64,000 nucleotides of DNA from contig NZ_KZ686270.1 of assembly GCF_003029735.1 (NCBI RefSeq), positions 1 to 64,000 on the forward strand. Direction: 5' to 3'. Origin of the DNA: Pedobacter yulinensis. Its GTDB lineage: Bacteria; Bacteroidota; Bacteroidia; Sphingobacteriales; Sphingobacteriaceae. Below, piece after piece: positions 1 through 8,310 of this stretch. The notes under the pieces are model-generated. The model saw nothing but the letters and a program-made list of their open reading frames with translations, had not been told where the DNA came from and searched no databases. Numbering within the stretch: the stretch's first letter is position 1; every line of letters starts with the position of its first letter. The position numbers were made by a program, and so were the translations under genes.

Positions 1-530
1 TGAAGCCTCTCCCCTTGGGATCACCGCAGCGACGGCCGCAGCAGAGCGGAAGACGGCGCGGAGGTAATCCGGAAATTTACTATATGCGTGACAGAGCGAC
101 AGTTTCGTTTTTGATGAAGCCTCCCCCCATCGAGATCACCGCAGCGACGGCCGCAGCAGAGCGGAAGACGGCGCGGAGGTAATCCGGAAATTTACTATAT
201 CCGTGACAGCGCGACAGTTTCGTTTTTTGATGAAGCCTCCCCCCATCGGGATCACCGCAGCGACGGCCGCAGCAGAGCGGAAGACGGCGCGGAGGTAATC
301 CGGAAATTTACTATATGCGTGACAGAGCGACAGCTTCGTTTTTTGATGAAGCCTCTCCCCTTGGGATCACCGCAGCGACGGCCGCAGCAGAGCGGAAGAC
401 GGCGCGGAGGTAATCCGGAAATTTACTATATCCGTGACAGAGCGACAGCTTCGTTTTTTGATGAAGCCTCTCCCTTGGGATCACCGCAGCAACGGCCGCA
501 GCAGAGCGGAAGACGGCGCGGAGGTAATCC
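1..530. repeat. ~115-bp tandem repeat array (about 4.6 copies)
   Basis: Copies begin with TGAAGCCTC at 1, 115, 231, 347 and 462, so the period is 114-116 bp. Each unit has a GC-rich core (about 55 bp, containing GACGGCCGCAGCAGAGCGG) followed by an AT-rich spacer containing GGAAATTTACTATAT and a short T-run of variable length. The last copy ends after GGAGGTAATCC near 530, where unique sequence begins. The array may continue to the left of the window. Copies differ by only a few substitutions and by T-run length, which suggests recent amplification or homogenisation. An open frame at 319-690 spans about two copies, but the period is not a multiple of three throughout, so I do not regard it as a gene. 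Confidence 0.9.
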
Positions 531-679
531 TGACTACATTCATACCAAGCTCAACCTGCTTCTCCTTCCCATTGTAAGTATACCTGTTCGGCAGGCTGCC
601 GGCAAACTGAGACTTAAATTCATCTCAAGAGCAAAACGACTAATTCGTTCATTTACCTTCTGCCCGTCTGTAACAATAG

Positions 680-805
680 TTCAACGTTGAAGCAAGCTCC
701 TTGAATGATCGACCTACGTTCAATACCATTGAGAAGATAGTGGAATTATATGAGCGACTTCCTGCCCCGGAAAGAGAGAAACTGGATATCTTCAAAAAAA
801 TTTAG
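680..805 (+). pseudogene. Coding debris, C-terminal fragment without a start
   Basis: After an in-frame stop at 677-679, a 41-codon open frame runs to a TAG at 803-805. It reads like the amphipathic helical end of a protein (it contains FNTIEKIVELYERLPAPERE) but has no ATG and no ribosome-binding context. I infer it is the tail of a decayed gene, possibly disrupted by the neighbouring repeat array. The family is not recognised. The rest of 531-968 shows nothing else I can support. Confidence 0.25.
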
Positions 806-968
806 TTCGTATTGAACGATTGCACTTGCCGCCTGTTGTTTTAGAAGCCATTCAATTTATGCCTTTGATGGTTTTCAGCTGTCGCTAGCAATACAAATAT
901 ACCGATACCTCATGCCGTCGAAATGCGACTTATAGTTGACATCGTTGCATTCACCGTTCCTTGTTGCT

Positions 969-1946
969 TTATTTACCTGACTTATCAGACAGAATATACT
1001 TGACCGTTTCGCTTATTCTGTCTTTAGATTTCAGCTCAATGTCGGGTTTTACGCCAATACCCTCGATGGAAAAACCATCCTTAGTCTTTATTTGACAGGT
1101 TGGGATGAACATATAAAAACATTTATCAGATTCGCTTAAACTGGAAATACTCCAGAGCCCAGGATTTCCAGCTCCGGCACTGGTTTGTCCCAATACCGTT
1201 CCGCGTTTAGTCTCTTTTGCGGTTAATGCAAAATATTCAGCCGCTGAGGCTGTCTGATCTGATATAAGGATATATAGCGGTATTTTATGATAACGTTCAA
1301 AATCCTTACTGTTATAGATTGGTTCACTTGGTTGCCAGCCTGATTCACCCGTGCACCTTTTTATTAAAAGTTTTTGATAATCATTGGATGAATGAAGAAT
1401 GGAATTCAGATAGGCGCCGCTTTGTCCTCCACCGCCAGGATTTTCAGTCACGTCTATGATTAGTGCGGAACAGCCCTCCAGAAAGTCAAGTGCTTCTTTA
1501 ATCCTATTAATAGATTTTTCACCATCAATACAAAAGTCCCACTTTAAGTAACCGATATTTTTATTCAGTATCTTAATTTCACTAAATCCTGCGCCGACAT
1601 TGCTGGCCTCGTCCAGAGTCCGCTTAGCTTGTTCTGCTTTATCAAGGACTATTAAACTAAAATGTTTGTCGTTAGTTTCTGCCCTTAACATCTTAGTGAT
1701 TTCAGCAGCCGCATTTTCGATAGAAGAGGTATCCAATGAATGGTTCATCAACATACTGTTAAGTTTGGAAATTAGCATTTCTCCTTTGGTTCTGTCAAAG
1801 TAGCTTATTGCAATTCTGCCTTGTAATTCGGACACCATATAATTGATATTCCGAGTATTGGAAACTTTCGACTTTACTTCACGTTGGGCCAGAAGTGAAG
1901 ATGTAGAAGTTAAAATTAATAGTATGAGCAAAGTAAGTTTTTTCAT
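969..1946 (-). CDS. Secreted S41-family peptidase
   Basis: This 325-residue protein has a signal peptide (hydrophobic residues 4-20, ending L-L-A-Q). Residues about 35-110 form a helical region like the N-terminal domain of IRBP/tricorn-type S41 proteases, and residues 120-310 form the protease core. Visible S41 features are the NPGGGG turn at 169-174, the catalytic serine in TASAAE (S234, with E237 nearby), the GQTSAGAG segment at 253-260 and the terminal GIGVKPDIEL motif. No PDZ domain is obvious, unlike CtpA-type enzymes. The family cleaves proteins or peptides in the periplasm or at the surface; the substrate is unknown. The gene stands alone between two gene-poor stretches. S41 assignment is solid, physiological role unknown. 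Confidence 0.88.
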   Translation of the reverse strand: MKKLTLLILLILTSTSSLLAQREVKSKVSNTRNINYMVSELQGRIAISYFDRTKGEMLISKLNSMLMNHSLDTSSIENAAAEITKMLRAETNDKHFSLIVLDKAEQAKRTLDEASNVGAGFSEIKILNKNIGYLKWDFCIDGEKSINRIKEALDFLEGCSALIIDVTENPGGGGQSGAYLNSILHSSNDYQKLLIKRCTGESGWQPSEPIYNSKDFERYHKIPLYILISDQTASAAEYFALTAKETKRGTVLGQTSAGAGNPGLWSISSLSESDKCFYMFIPTCQIKTKDGFSIEGIGVKPDIELKSKDRISETVKYILSDKSGK

Positions 1947-2617
1947 AGTAAGTTGATCTGATCGTAATTACATATCTCAATAAATTTCTGTCGGGGAATA
2001 AGCATAGATATTAAGTGAAATACTTACAAAACACTCAAAAAAACCGTGAGACAGGGATGGTTAAGTCGTTTATCGGCAGGCATAAACGCAATATCCTAAA
2101 TTTATTCATTTAAATATAAATCAAACTTAATCCTAAAAAACCCGGAACGTAACTAATCTTGTCTATCCATCCTGGAACACTATATTTTTTAACTCCCTTT
2201 GCCAGTGTGGGAAGGAGCGTTACTACTCGTTTTAGGACAGATTGAATGATACCCTACAGGAAGTCCAAAAGGCTTTAGAATAAAATTTCGTCCCTTGTGG
2301 GGAGAAATGTGCCTCGCTTTAAGTGCTTTATAAGTGATATTAAAGTATTCTCTCTTAAACCTGTAAAAGCAATTTATTATTGCTTAATAAGTAGCTGATT
2401 AGATTTTATCGAGCTTATGAATGTCCGTCAGCAACTGTTCGACCCCTCTGGCATCTGTTGTTTGATTCTTCCCGCTAAATTGAGTTCCCTTTCATCACAA
2501 GATGTGGCTGCCTTCATTGCAAATTATCAAGACCAGGCATACCAGGCGTTTTGAAATAATTTAGCCGGGCTGTGATAAAAGCCATTTTAGACAAGCAAGC
2601 GCAAAGCGCATGCATGA

Positions 2618-2722
2618 TACGAATTACCTGATCTGGCAATAACAGACAAGTTCGTGTGTAGTGATCGGGTACAAAACTGGGCGAAGCTTACTCCGATAAA
2701 CGACAAAACCCAACTCGCGTAA
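2618..2722 (+). pseudogene. C-terminal gene remnant next to a terminator
   Basis: An open frame of 34 codons follows a TGA at 2615-2617 and ends with TAA at 2720-2722. Its translation (ending QNWAKLTPINDKTQLA) looks like a natural protein C-terminus, and the stop lies directly before a hairpin with a T-rich tail. There is no start codon and no family that I recognise. The pairing of a protein-like tail with a terminator is the only reason to record it. Confidence 0.25.
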
Positions 2723-2723
2723 G

Positions 2724-2760
2724 AAACAGGCTTTATCTTTTCAAAATGCCTGTTTTCTTT
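2724..2760 (+). terminator. Rho-independent terminator-like hairpin
   Basis: AAACAGGC (2724-2731) pairs with GCCTGTTT (2748-2755), with a 16-nt AT-rich loop and a T-rich tail. The orientation is plus strand, but no intact plus-strand gene lies upstream; it would have served the remnant ending at 2722. Confidence 0.5.
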
Positions 2761-2855
2761 TGCTTTCCTCGGATTGACCGCGTGTTGATCTGATGAGGAG
2801 TTTAAAGCGGTTTCACTGCTGAATATAAAGAAGAAGTAATTGACAGTAAATGATC

Positions 2856-3737
2856 CTACCCCAAAAATTCCATATCTTCCTTCGAAAGCTGAATCTCTGC
2901 TGCTTTAACATTTTCGCGGAAATGACTCAGTTTTGAGGTGCCGGGAATTGGAAGAATTAGATCGTTATAATGCAGCAGCCAGGCCAGATTGATTTGCGCC
3001 GGTGTGGCTCCATATTTTTCGGCGATAACGGAAATCTTATTTTCCTTGTTCGGCAAAGAGCTCTGCAAAGAAAAGAACGGGATCATCGGGATTCCATTTG
3101 TAATGCAGGCCTCCATAACCTCCTGCAGTCCCCTGACTTCCTGCCCGTGAACCGTAAAAGATGTACGCTGTTCATAGCCGAACGCGTTTTCAACACTTGC
3201 AATTTTCCCCATTCCCAGTGCTTTATTTAATTCGTCTGGGGTTACGTTGCTCAGTCCTACATGCAGGATCTTGCCCTCCCTTTGCAGTTCGAACATCGCA
3301 GCCATTGATTCTTCAAAAGGGGTATCAGTGCCAGGCATTACCCGAAAATGAACCAATTGTATCTGCTTCATTTTCAGTGTTTTCAGGTTTCGCTCAATAC
3401 TTGTCCTTAAATTCTCAGGGCGGTCATATATATTCCAGCTTTTATCTGCGCCACGGCTTGCCCCCACTTTGGTACAGATCACCAGGTTGTCCTGGTAGGG
3501 GTATAACGCTTCGGCAATCAGTCGGTTGGCTACGTCTTCGCCGTAATAATCGGCCGTATCCAAAAAATCTACGCCAACAGCCGTTGTTGCCTGCAGTAAT
3601 TCCAGGGCTTCTGCCCTGTTTGCAGGCTCGCCCCACACCTGTTCGCCGGTAAGCCGCATTGTTCCATAACCAAGCCGTTTCACTGTTAACGGGTTTGCAG
3701 TGTTTCTGCCGATTGTGATTGTCTTTGTCGTGTTCAT
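2856..3737 (-). CDS. Aldo/keto reductase
   Basis: This 293-residue protein reduces carbonyl substrates with NADPH by family membership; the actual substrate is unknown. The catalytic tetrad is visible as Asp and Tyr in FLDTADYYG, Lys in ICTKVG and His in IQLVHFRV. The C-terminal LILPIPGTSKLSHFREN segment matches the NADP-binding end of the family. I chose the ATG at 3737 because residues upstream of it in the longer frame (to 3806) overlap a palindromic operator and are not AKR-like. The gene lies 76 bp downstream of the Crp/Fnr-type regulator gene, and both have an identical palindrome upstream, which suggests control by that regulator. Confidence 0.87.
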   Translation of the reverse strand: MNTTKTITIGRNTANPLTVKRLGYGTMRLTGEQVWGEPANRAEALELLQATTAVGVDFLDTADYYGEDVANRLIAEALYPYQDNLVICTKVGASRGADKSWNIYDRPENLRTSIERNLKTLKMKQIQLVHFRVMPGTDTPFEESMAAMFELQREGKILHVGLSNVTPDELNKALGMGKIASVENAFGYEQRTSFTVHGQEVRGLQEVMEACITNGIPMIPFFSLQSSLPNKENKISVIAEKYGATPAQINLAWLLHYNDLILPIPGTSKLSHFRENVKAAEIQLSKEDMEFLG

Positions 3738-3791
3738 CTTTTGATTTTTTAAGTTGACCATGCAAAGGTGCGGGCATAAAGGCGCAAAGCA

Positions 3792-3807
3792 TTTGCCATT
3801 TGGCAAA
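3792..3807. promoter_or_regulatory. Palindromic operator upstream of the aldo/keto reductase
   Basis: TTTGCCATTTGGCAAA is a perfect 7-bp inverted repeat with a 2-bp spacer. The same sequence, including one extra flanking A, occurs at 4408-4424 upstream of the Crp/Fnr-type gene. On the minus strand its TTTG half could form a -33 element: 19 nt downstream lies CGCCTTTA, a partial match to TAnnTTTG. I infer a binding site for the neighbouring regulator. Confidence 0.6.
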
Positions 3808-3813
3808 AAGCAT

Positions 3814-4374
3814 TTAACGGATATTTTTCCTGATCCTGCTTAACGATGATTGTGTAATTCCCAGGTAGGATGCGATATGTGCAAGTGAAACGCGGTTGGC
3901 AAGGGTTGGAAACTTTTCCAGAAATGTCAGGTACCGGGTTGTTGCGTCCTCAGACACAAGGGCACTTCTCCTGTCTAATTTTTCCATCAGCGAGCGTTGT
4001 AAAATGTTGTTAACGATGCCTTCCCAGCCCACAATCGTATTTGACAGGTCGAGCCAGTGCCTGGCAGAAAAAACAAGCAGTTTACAATCAGTTACGGCCT
4101 GAATGTATTCGGTTAGCGGTTCGCCCTGGTATGGGTTTTTAACCAGGTGATTTTCATCGATAAAATACTTGGTGATCTCCTCGCCCCTATTGTCGTAATA
4201 GCAGATACGCAACACACCTTCGAGGATATAGGCAACCTGATCAAACGGCTTGCCTGCTTCTACAAAATACGTGTCTTTGGAAAGGCTAACTTCGGTTACA
4301 TTTTTTAAAACGAGCTCAATTTGCTGTTTGTTTAAATTGCCGAACTGCAGAAAATAGTCGATAAGTTTTTCCAT
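3814..4374 (-). CDS. Crp/Fnr-family transcriptional regulator
   Basis: This 186-residue protein has an N-terminal cyclic-nucleotide-binding-like beta-roll (about 20-125; note VAYILEGVLRICYYDNRGEE) and a short C-terminal helix-turn-helix (SLAHIASYLGITQSSLSRIR at about 163-182). It has the length and layout of the many small Bacteroidota Crp-type regulators that often lack a defined ligand. No cysteine set for an iron-sulfur cluster is present, so an FNR-type oxygen sensor is unlikely. The gene is upstream of the aldo/keto reductase on the same strand, and a shared palindrome lies before each gene, pointing to autoregulation and control of the reductase. Confidence 0.85.
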   Translation of the reverse strand: MEKLIDYFLQFGNLNKQQIELVLKNVTEVSLSKDTYFVEAGKPFDQVAYILEGVLRICYYDNRGEEITKYFIDENHLVKNPYQGEPLTEYIQAVTDCKLLVFSARHWLDLSNTIVGWEGIVNNILQRSLMEKLDRRSALVSEDATTRYLTFLEKFPTLANRVSLAHIASYLGITQSSLSRIRKNIR

Positions 4375-4407
4375 CCGGTGAAGTTATCAATCATTATTCA
4401 GGATGTC

Positions 4408-4423
4408 TTTGCCATTTGGCAAA
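4408..4423. promoter_or_regulatory. Palindromic operator upstream of the Crp/Fnr-type gene
   Basis: This is the second copy of TTTGCCATTTGGCAAA, centred about 40 bp upstream of the ATG at 4374. On the minus strand TTTG of the palindrome could be the -33 element, which would make it a repressor site. The intergenic region 4375-4618 also holds the upstream region of the divergent TetR gene. Confidence 0.6.
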
Positions 4424-4618
4424 ATCTGCGTGCGGTTAAAGAATCGTCCCGCATACCTACCAGGTCTTACTGTGTCCGAACGCGCAAGGGCTTGGGATCC
4501 GGACCTCCTGCAGGCTCACGATGTCAGCAATCGCTAACAAGTGGTTTGACAAAAAAATGAAACTATTCTGTTCATATTTAATAGTAAAGCTATTATTATT
4601 GCATGCATATCGTGAATA

Positions 4619-5290
4619 ATGAATAATTTACTTGCAAGCCTCAAAATACAGGTAAACCCGAAAATATACCTGAAAGATCCCGAGACCTCGCAGCTTGGGC
4701 GAAAGATCATACGCGAGAGCATCACGCTGATAGACGAAATAGGCTTTGACAGCTTTACCTTCAAAAAGCTTGGCGAGCGCATCGGGTCAAATGAGAGTTC
4801 GGTTTACAGGTATTTTGAAAACAAGCACAAGCTCCTGGTTTACCTGTCGTCATGGTATTGGAGCTGGATGGAATACCGCATCGTATTTGCGACAAATAAC
4901 ATTGCCGACCCCCTCGAAAAATTACGCAAGGCAGTGTCGCTGGTGACCGAAAAAATACAGAATAATGAAAGCACCGACTTTATCAATGAGTCTACGCTCA
5001 ACAGGATCATTATCGTCGAATTTACCAAAACGTTCCTGACCAAAGAGGTGGATGAGGAGAATAAAGCAGGTTTTTTTCTGATCTACAAGCAGGTTGTTAA
5101 CCGGATCGTTGCTATGATCGGGGAACTAAACCCGCAGTTTCCCTACCCCCGCAGCTTTGCTTCCAGTATTGTAGAAGGCGCGCTGCACCAGCATTTTATC
5201 AAAGACCACTTCAAGACCATTACCGATTGCAATGATCAGGTTAGCCCGACCGACTTTTACATGCATCTGATCACTGTGTTAAATAAGTAA
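4619..5290 (+). CDS. TetR-family transcriptional regulator of the exporter operon
   Basis: This 223-residue protein has a TetR-type DNA-binding domain at about 28-75: ITLIDEIGFDSFTFKKLGER, then IGSNESSVYRYFENKHKLL, with the typical turn and Y-R-Y-F-x-N-K signature. The C-terminal half is helical and is expected to bind an unidentified effector. The gene is followed after 2 bp by the ABC transporter gene, so regulator and exporter are probably cotranscribed. An inverted repeat AATAG-N5-CTATT (4580-4594) lies before the start and could be an operator. ATG codons at 4619 and slightly downstream are both possible starts. Confidence 0.85.
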   Translation: MNNLLASLKIQVNPKIYLKDPETSQLGRKIIRESITLIDEIGFDSFTFKKLGERIGSNESSVYRYFENKHKLLVYLSSWYWSWMEYRIVFATNNIADPLEKLRKAVSLVTEKIQNNESTDFINESTLNRIIIVEFTKTFLTKEVDEENKAGFFLIYKQVVNRIVAMIGELNPQFPYPRSFASSIVEGALHQHFIKDHFKTITDCNDQVSPTDFYMHLITVLNK

Positions 5291-5292
5291 AC

Positions 5293-6954
5293 ATGACACC
5301 TGCCAAACGATTTTTCAGCCTGCTCCGGCTTGACCGAAGAGATGTTTCACAGATCTTTTTCTACGCGCTGTTCGCCGGGCTCATCAGCCTCTCGCTCCCG
5401 CTCGGAATACAGGCCATTATCAACTTTATACAAAGCGGCCGGGTAAGCGTTTCATGGATGGTGCTGGTCGTTATTGTGATCGCCGGCGTGGCATTGGTAG
5501 GCTTAATGTCGTTAATGCAGCTGCGCATTACGGAAAACCTGCAACAAAAGATCTTCATACGGTCTTCGTTTGAATTTGCATACCGCCTGCCAAAGATACG
5601 GTTTGATGAACTGTACAGTAACTTGTATCCGCCCGAGCTGGCCAACCGTTTTTTCGATACGCTAACGATACAAAAAGGGGTGTCTAAGCTGCTGATCGAT
5701 TTTTCGGCGGCTTTGCTTCAAATAGGCTTCGGAATTATATTACTGTCGTTTTACCATTCATTTTTTATCCTGTTTGGCCTGCTGCTGGTCGGGCTGCTTT
5801 ACTTAATTTTCAAATTTTCGTATGCACCTGGCCTTGAAACCAGCCTGAATGAATCAAAATACAAGTACCGCGCTGCCGACTGGCTGCAGGAAATAGCCCG
5901 AAACAACTCATCTTTCAGGGCTAAGCTTAATTTTGATTTTGCCCTGTCAAAGACTGATCACATTGTCGGTGGTTACCTTACCTACCGCGAAAAGCACTTC
6001 GCGGTTATCAGGCGCCAGTTTATCCAGCTGATCGTTTTCAAGATTGTCATCACCGCAGGCCTGCTGCTCATAGGCGGTCTCCTCGTGTTGAACCAGCAGA
6101 TGAACATCGGGCAGTTTGTGGCAGCTGAGATCATCATCCTTTTAGTCATCAACTCTGTCGAGAAGATCATCCTTGGCCTGGAAAGTTTTTACGATGTACT
6201 TACGGCGGTCGAGAAGATTGGCGAGGTAACAGATCTGGATATAGAAAATGAACCTCAATCAACAGCAATCGTTCCCGAAAGTGCCATAACCATCAATGCT
6301 GACTCGTTAAAATTCCGCTATCCGGGTGCTGAAAAATACACGCTGAACGGCATTTCAATTACCATTACGCCGGGTGAGAAGATCCTGCTCAAGGGCAAGA
6401 ATGGAGCAGGAAAAACCACCCTGATCCGCATACTTTCGGGACTGCTTCAGCCAACTTCCGGTACGCTTTCTCTGCATGACGGGACATTTGTGAAGATTGA
6501 CAGCGCGGCTTACCGGGCAAAAATAGGCCGCATTATTCAGGGCGAAACACCATTTGAAGGAACTATTTTGGAAAATATCACCTTCAACGATCCTGCAATA
6601 CAACCGGAAGATTTGAAATGGGCGCTCGACGCCGTGCAGCTAACGCAATTCATCAAGTCCCTGCCCGACGGTTTAAACACCAGAATATTCCCTGAAGGAA
6701 AACAACTTTCATCGTCTAATGCGCAGAAAATACTCCTGGCACGGAACATTGTACGAAAACCGGCTATTCTTTTTTTTGAAGACCCGACAGACCGTATGGA
6801 TAAGGATGCCGCTACAGCACTGATTGATTTTATTTTCTTGCCCGAAAACCCCTGGACGGTGATCGTGTCATCGGCGAACGCGCATTGGCAGGCCAGGGCA
6901 ACCCGGCAGATCACAATGGAAAACGGAACGATCATTCACGACACAAAACAGTAA
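5293..6954 (+). CDS. ABC exporter (fused membrane and ATPase domains) with atypical ATPase motifs
   Basis: This 553-residue protein has an ABC-transporter membrane domain (about 15-310, hydrophobic segments near 20-40, 55-75, 135-175, 245-290) and a C-terminal nucleotide-binding domain (about 330-550). Walker A is intact (GKNGAGKTT, about 368-376). The signature is LSSSNAQ (472-478) instead of LSGGQ, Walker B ends FFEDPT (494-499) with Glu and Asp in reversed order relative to the usual DEPT, and the switch histidine expected near 527-528 is absent (VSSAN). There is no C39 peptidase domain. With the HlyD and TolC genes downstream it should form an envelope-spanning type I-like exporter. The substrate is unknown. 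Confidence 0.85.
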   Translation: MTPAKRFFSLLRLDRRDVSQIFFYALFAGLISLSLPLGIQAIINFIQSGRVSVSWMVLVVIVIAGVALVGLMSLMQLRITENLQQKIFIRSSFEFAYRLPKIRFDELYSNLYPPELANRFFDTLTIQKGVSKLLIDFSAALLQIGFGIILLSFYHSFFILFGLLLVGLLYLIFKFSYAPGLETSLNESKYKYRAADWLQEIARNNSSFRAKLNFDFALSKTDHIVGGYLTYREKHFAVIRRQFIQLIVFKIVITAGLLLIGGLLVLNQQMNIGQFVAAEIIILLVINSVEKIILGLESFYDVLTAVEKIGEVTDLDIENEPQSTAIVPESAITINADSLKFRYPGAEKYTLNGISITITPGEKILLKGKNGAGKTTLIRILSGLLQPTSGTLSLHDGTFVKIDSAAYRAKIGRIIQGETPFEGTILENITFNDPAIQPEDLKWALDAVQLTQFIKSLPDGLNTRIFPEGKQLSSSNAQKILLARNIVRKPAILFFEDPTDRMDKDAATALIDFIFLPENPWTVIVSSANAHWQARATRQITMENGTIIHDTKQ

Positions 6955-6957
6955 GCC

Positions 6958-8310
6958 ATGCTAAATATTTCCAATAATAAAAAAGCCCGGCTTGAAACGT
7001 TACAGCATTTCGAGGCCATCCGGCAGCTTTCGAACCGGCCGCATTACAAAATACTGAACCGGATCATACTCGGCCTCTGCCTGCTGGGCTTGCTGATACT
7101 GTTCCTGCCCTGGACGCAGAATATCTCGGGCACAGGCGCAGTTACGACACTAAAACCCAACCAGCGACCGCAAACCATACATACCGCTATTGCCGGACGG
7201 ATCGAAAAATGGCATGTACAGGAGGGCGATTATGTAGAAAAAGGCGATACCATATTGTTTATCTCAGAAATAAAAGAAGATTACTTTGACCCCAACCTCG
7301 TTACCAATACGAAACAACAGGTAGACGCAAAGAAAAATGCCGTAAAATCTTACGGCAATAAAGTGCAGTCACTTGAGTCTCAGATGAGTGCTCTATCAAG
7401 TGAGCAGCGCCTGAAGATACAACAGGCGAACAACAAAATACGTCAGGCTGTTCTCAAAGTTAAAAGTGACAGCATGGACCTCGAGGCTGTAAAGACCCAG
7501 CTGAAGATTGCCACCACGCAATTTGACAGGGCGGTGCAGCTTAACAAGGAAGGGCTTAAACCGCTTACCGATGTGGAAGAAAAGCGGCTCAAGCTGCAGG
7601 ACGCACAAGCTAAGATACTGACGCAGGAAAACAAGCTTCTCGCCGCCCGGAATGACCTTATTAATGCTGAGGTCGAAATCGGACGAATAACCGCAGAATA
7701 CAACGAAAAAATTGCAAAATCCAACAGCGATAAATTTACAGCGTTGAGCAGCCAGTTCGACACCGAAGCGCAGCTAAACAAACTGGAAAACCAGTATGTG
7801 AATTACAGCATCCGAAATGGCATGTATTATATCAAAGCCCCCCAAAGCGGCTATATAAACCGCGCGTTGCAGTCAGGAATCGGGGAAACGGTCAAAGAGG
7901 GCGCCCCGGTGGTCAGCATCATGCCTGCAAGTTATGAAATCGCCGTCGAAACCTACGTAAGGCCGATCGATCTTCCGCTGCTGAAAAAAGGTGATGAAAT
8001 ACGGGTCTGGTTCGATGGTTGGCCTACCATTGTATTTTCAGGATGGCCCGGCATGTCATATGGCACTTTTGGCGGCCGGATCGTTGCGATCGAAAATTTT
8101 ATCAGCCCAAATGGCAAGTACAGGGTATTGATTGCTCCCGATAAAAAAGATGCACCATGGCCAAAGCAGCTTAGCATCGGTGCAGGCGCACAAACGATCG
8201 CATTGTTAGAAACCGTTCCGGTTTGGTTTGAGGTCTGGCGTACGTTGAACGGCTTTCCGCCAAACTATTACCAGGCTACACAGAAAAAAGAAACCGCGAA
8301 AGGCGAATGA
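6958..8310 (+). CDS. HlyD-family membrane fusion (periplasmic adaptor) protein
   Basis: This 450-residue protein has one N-terminal transmembrane helix (about 38-57, RIILGLCLLGLLILFLPW), then a lipoyl-like half-motif (GRIEKWHVQEGDYVEKGDTI), a long coiled-coil hairpin (about 115-275), the second half-motif (IKAPQSGYINRALQ) and a beta-barrel region. It would link the ABC exporter in the inner membrane with the TolC-like channel. It starts 3 bp after the ABC gene, and its last codon overlaps the start of the TolC gene. HlyD assignment is firm; the cargo is unknown. Confidence 0.9.
   Translation: MLNISNNKKARLETLQHFEAIRQLSNRPHYKILNRIILGLCLLGLLILFLPWTQNISGTGAVTTLKPNQRPQTIHTAIAGRIEKWHVQEGDYVEKGDTILFISEIKEDYFDPNLVTNTKQQVDAKKNAVKSYGNKVQSLESQMSALSSEQRLKIQQANNKIRQAVLKVKSDSMDLEAVKTQLKIATTQFDRAVQLNKEGLKPLTDVEEKRLKLQDAQAKILTQENKLLAARNDLINAEVEIGRITAEYNEKIAKSNSDKFTALSSQFDTEAQLNKLENQYVNYSIRNGMYYIKAPQSGYINRALQSGIGETVKEGAPVVSIMPASYEIAVETYVRPIDLPLLKKGDEIRVWFDGWPTIVFSGWPGMSYGTFGGRIVAIENFISPNGKYRVLIAPDKKDAPWPKQLSIGAGAQTIALLETVPVWFEVWRTLNGFPPNYYQATQKKETAKGE

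Larger units (their letters stand above)
1947..2855. other. Gene-poor 0.9-kb stretch with coding debris
   Basis: No intact gene is recognised. A 46-codon plus-strand frame at 2417-2554 (beginning MNVRQQLFDPSG) has no recognisable family. An open fragment without a start at 2618-2722 and a terminator-like hairpin at 2724-2760 suggest a gene once ended here on the plus strand. The composition is AT-richer than the neighbouring genes. I infer a decayed locus. Confidence 0.4.

Noticed and set aside
319..690. A 123-codon open frame across the tandem repeats
   Set aside because: It follows the repeat unit in two similar blocks, contains no domain and depends on a period that is not constant; the frame is a by-product of the repeat.
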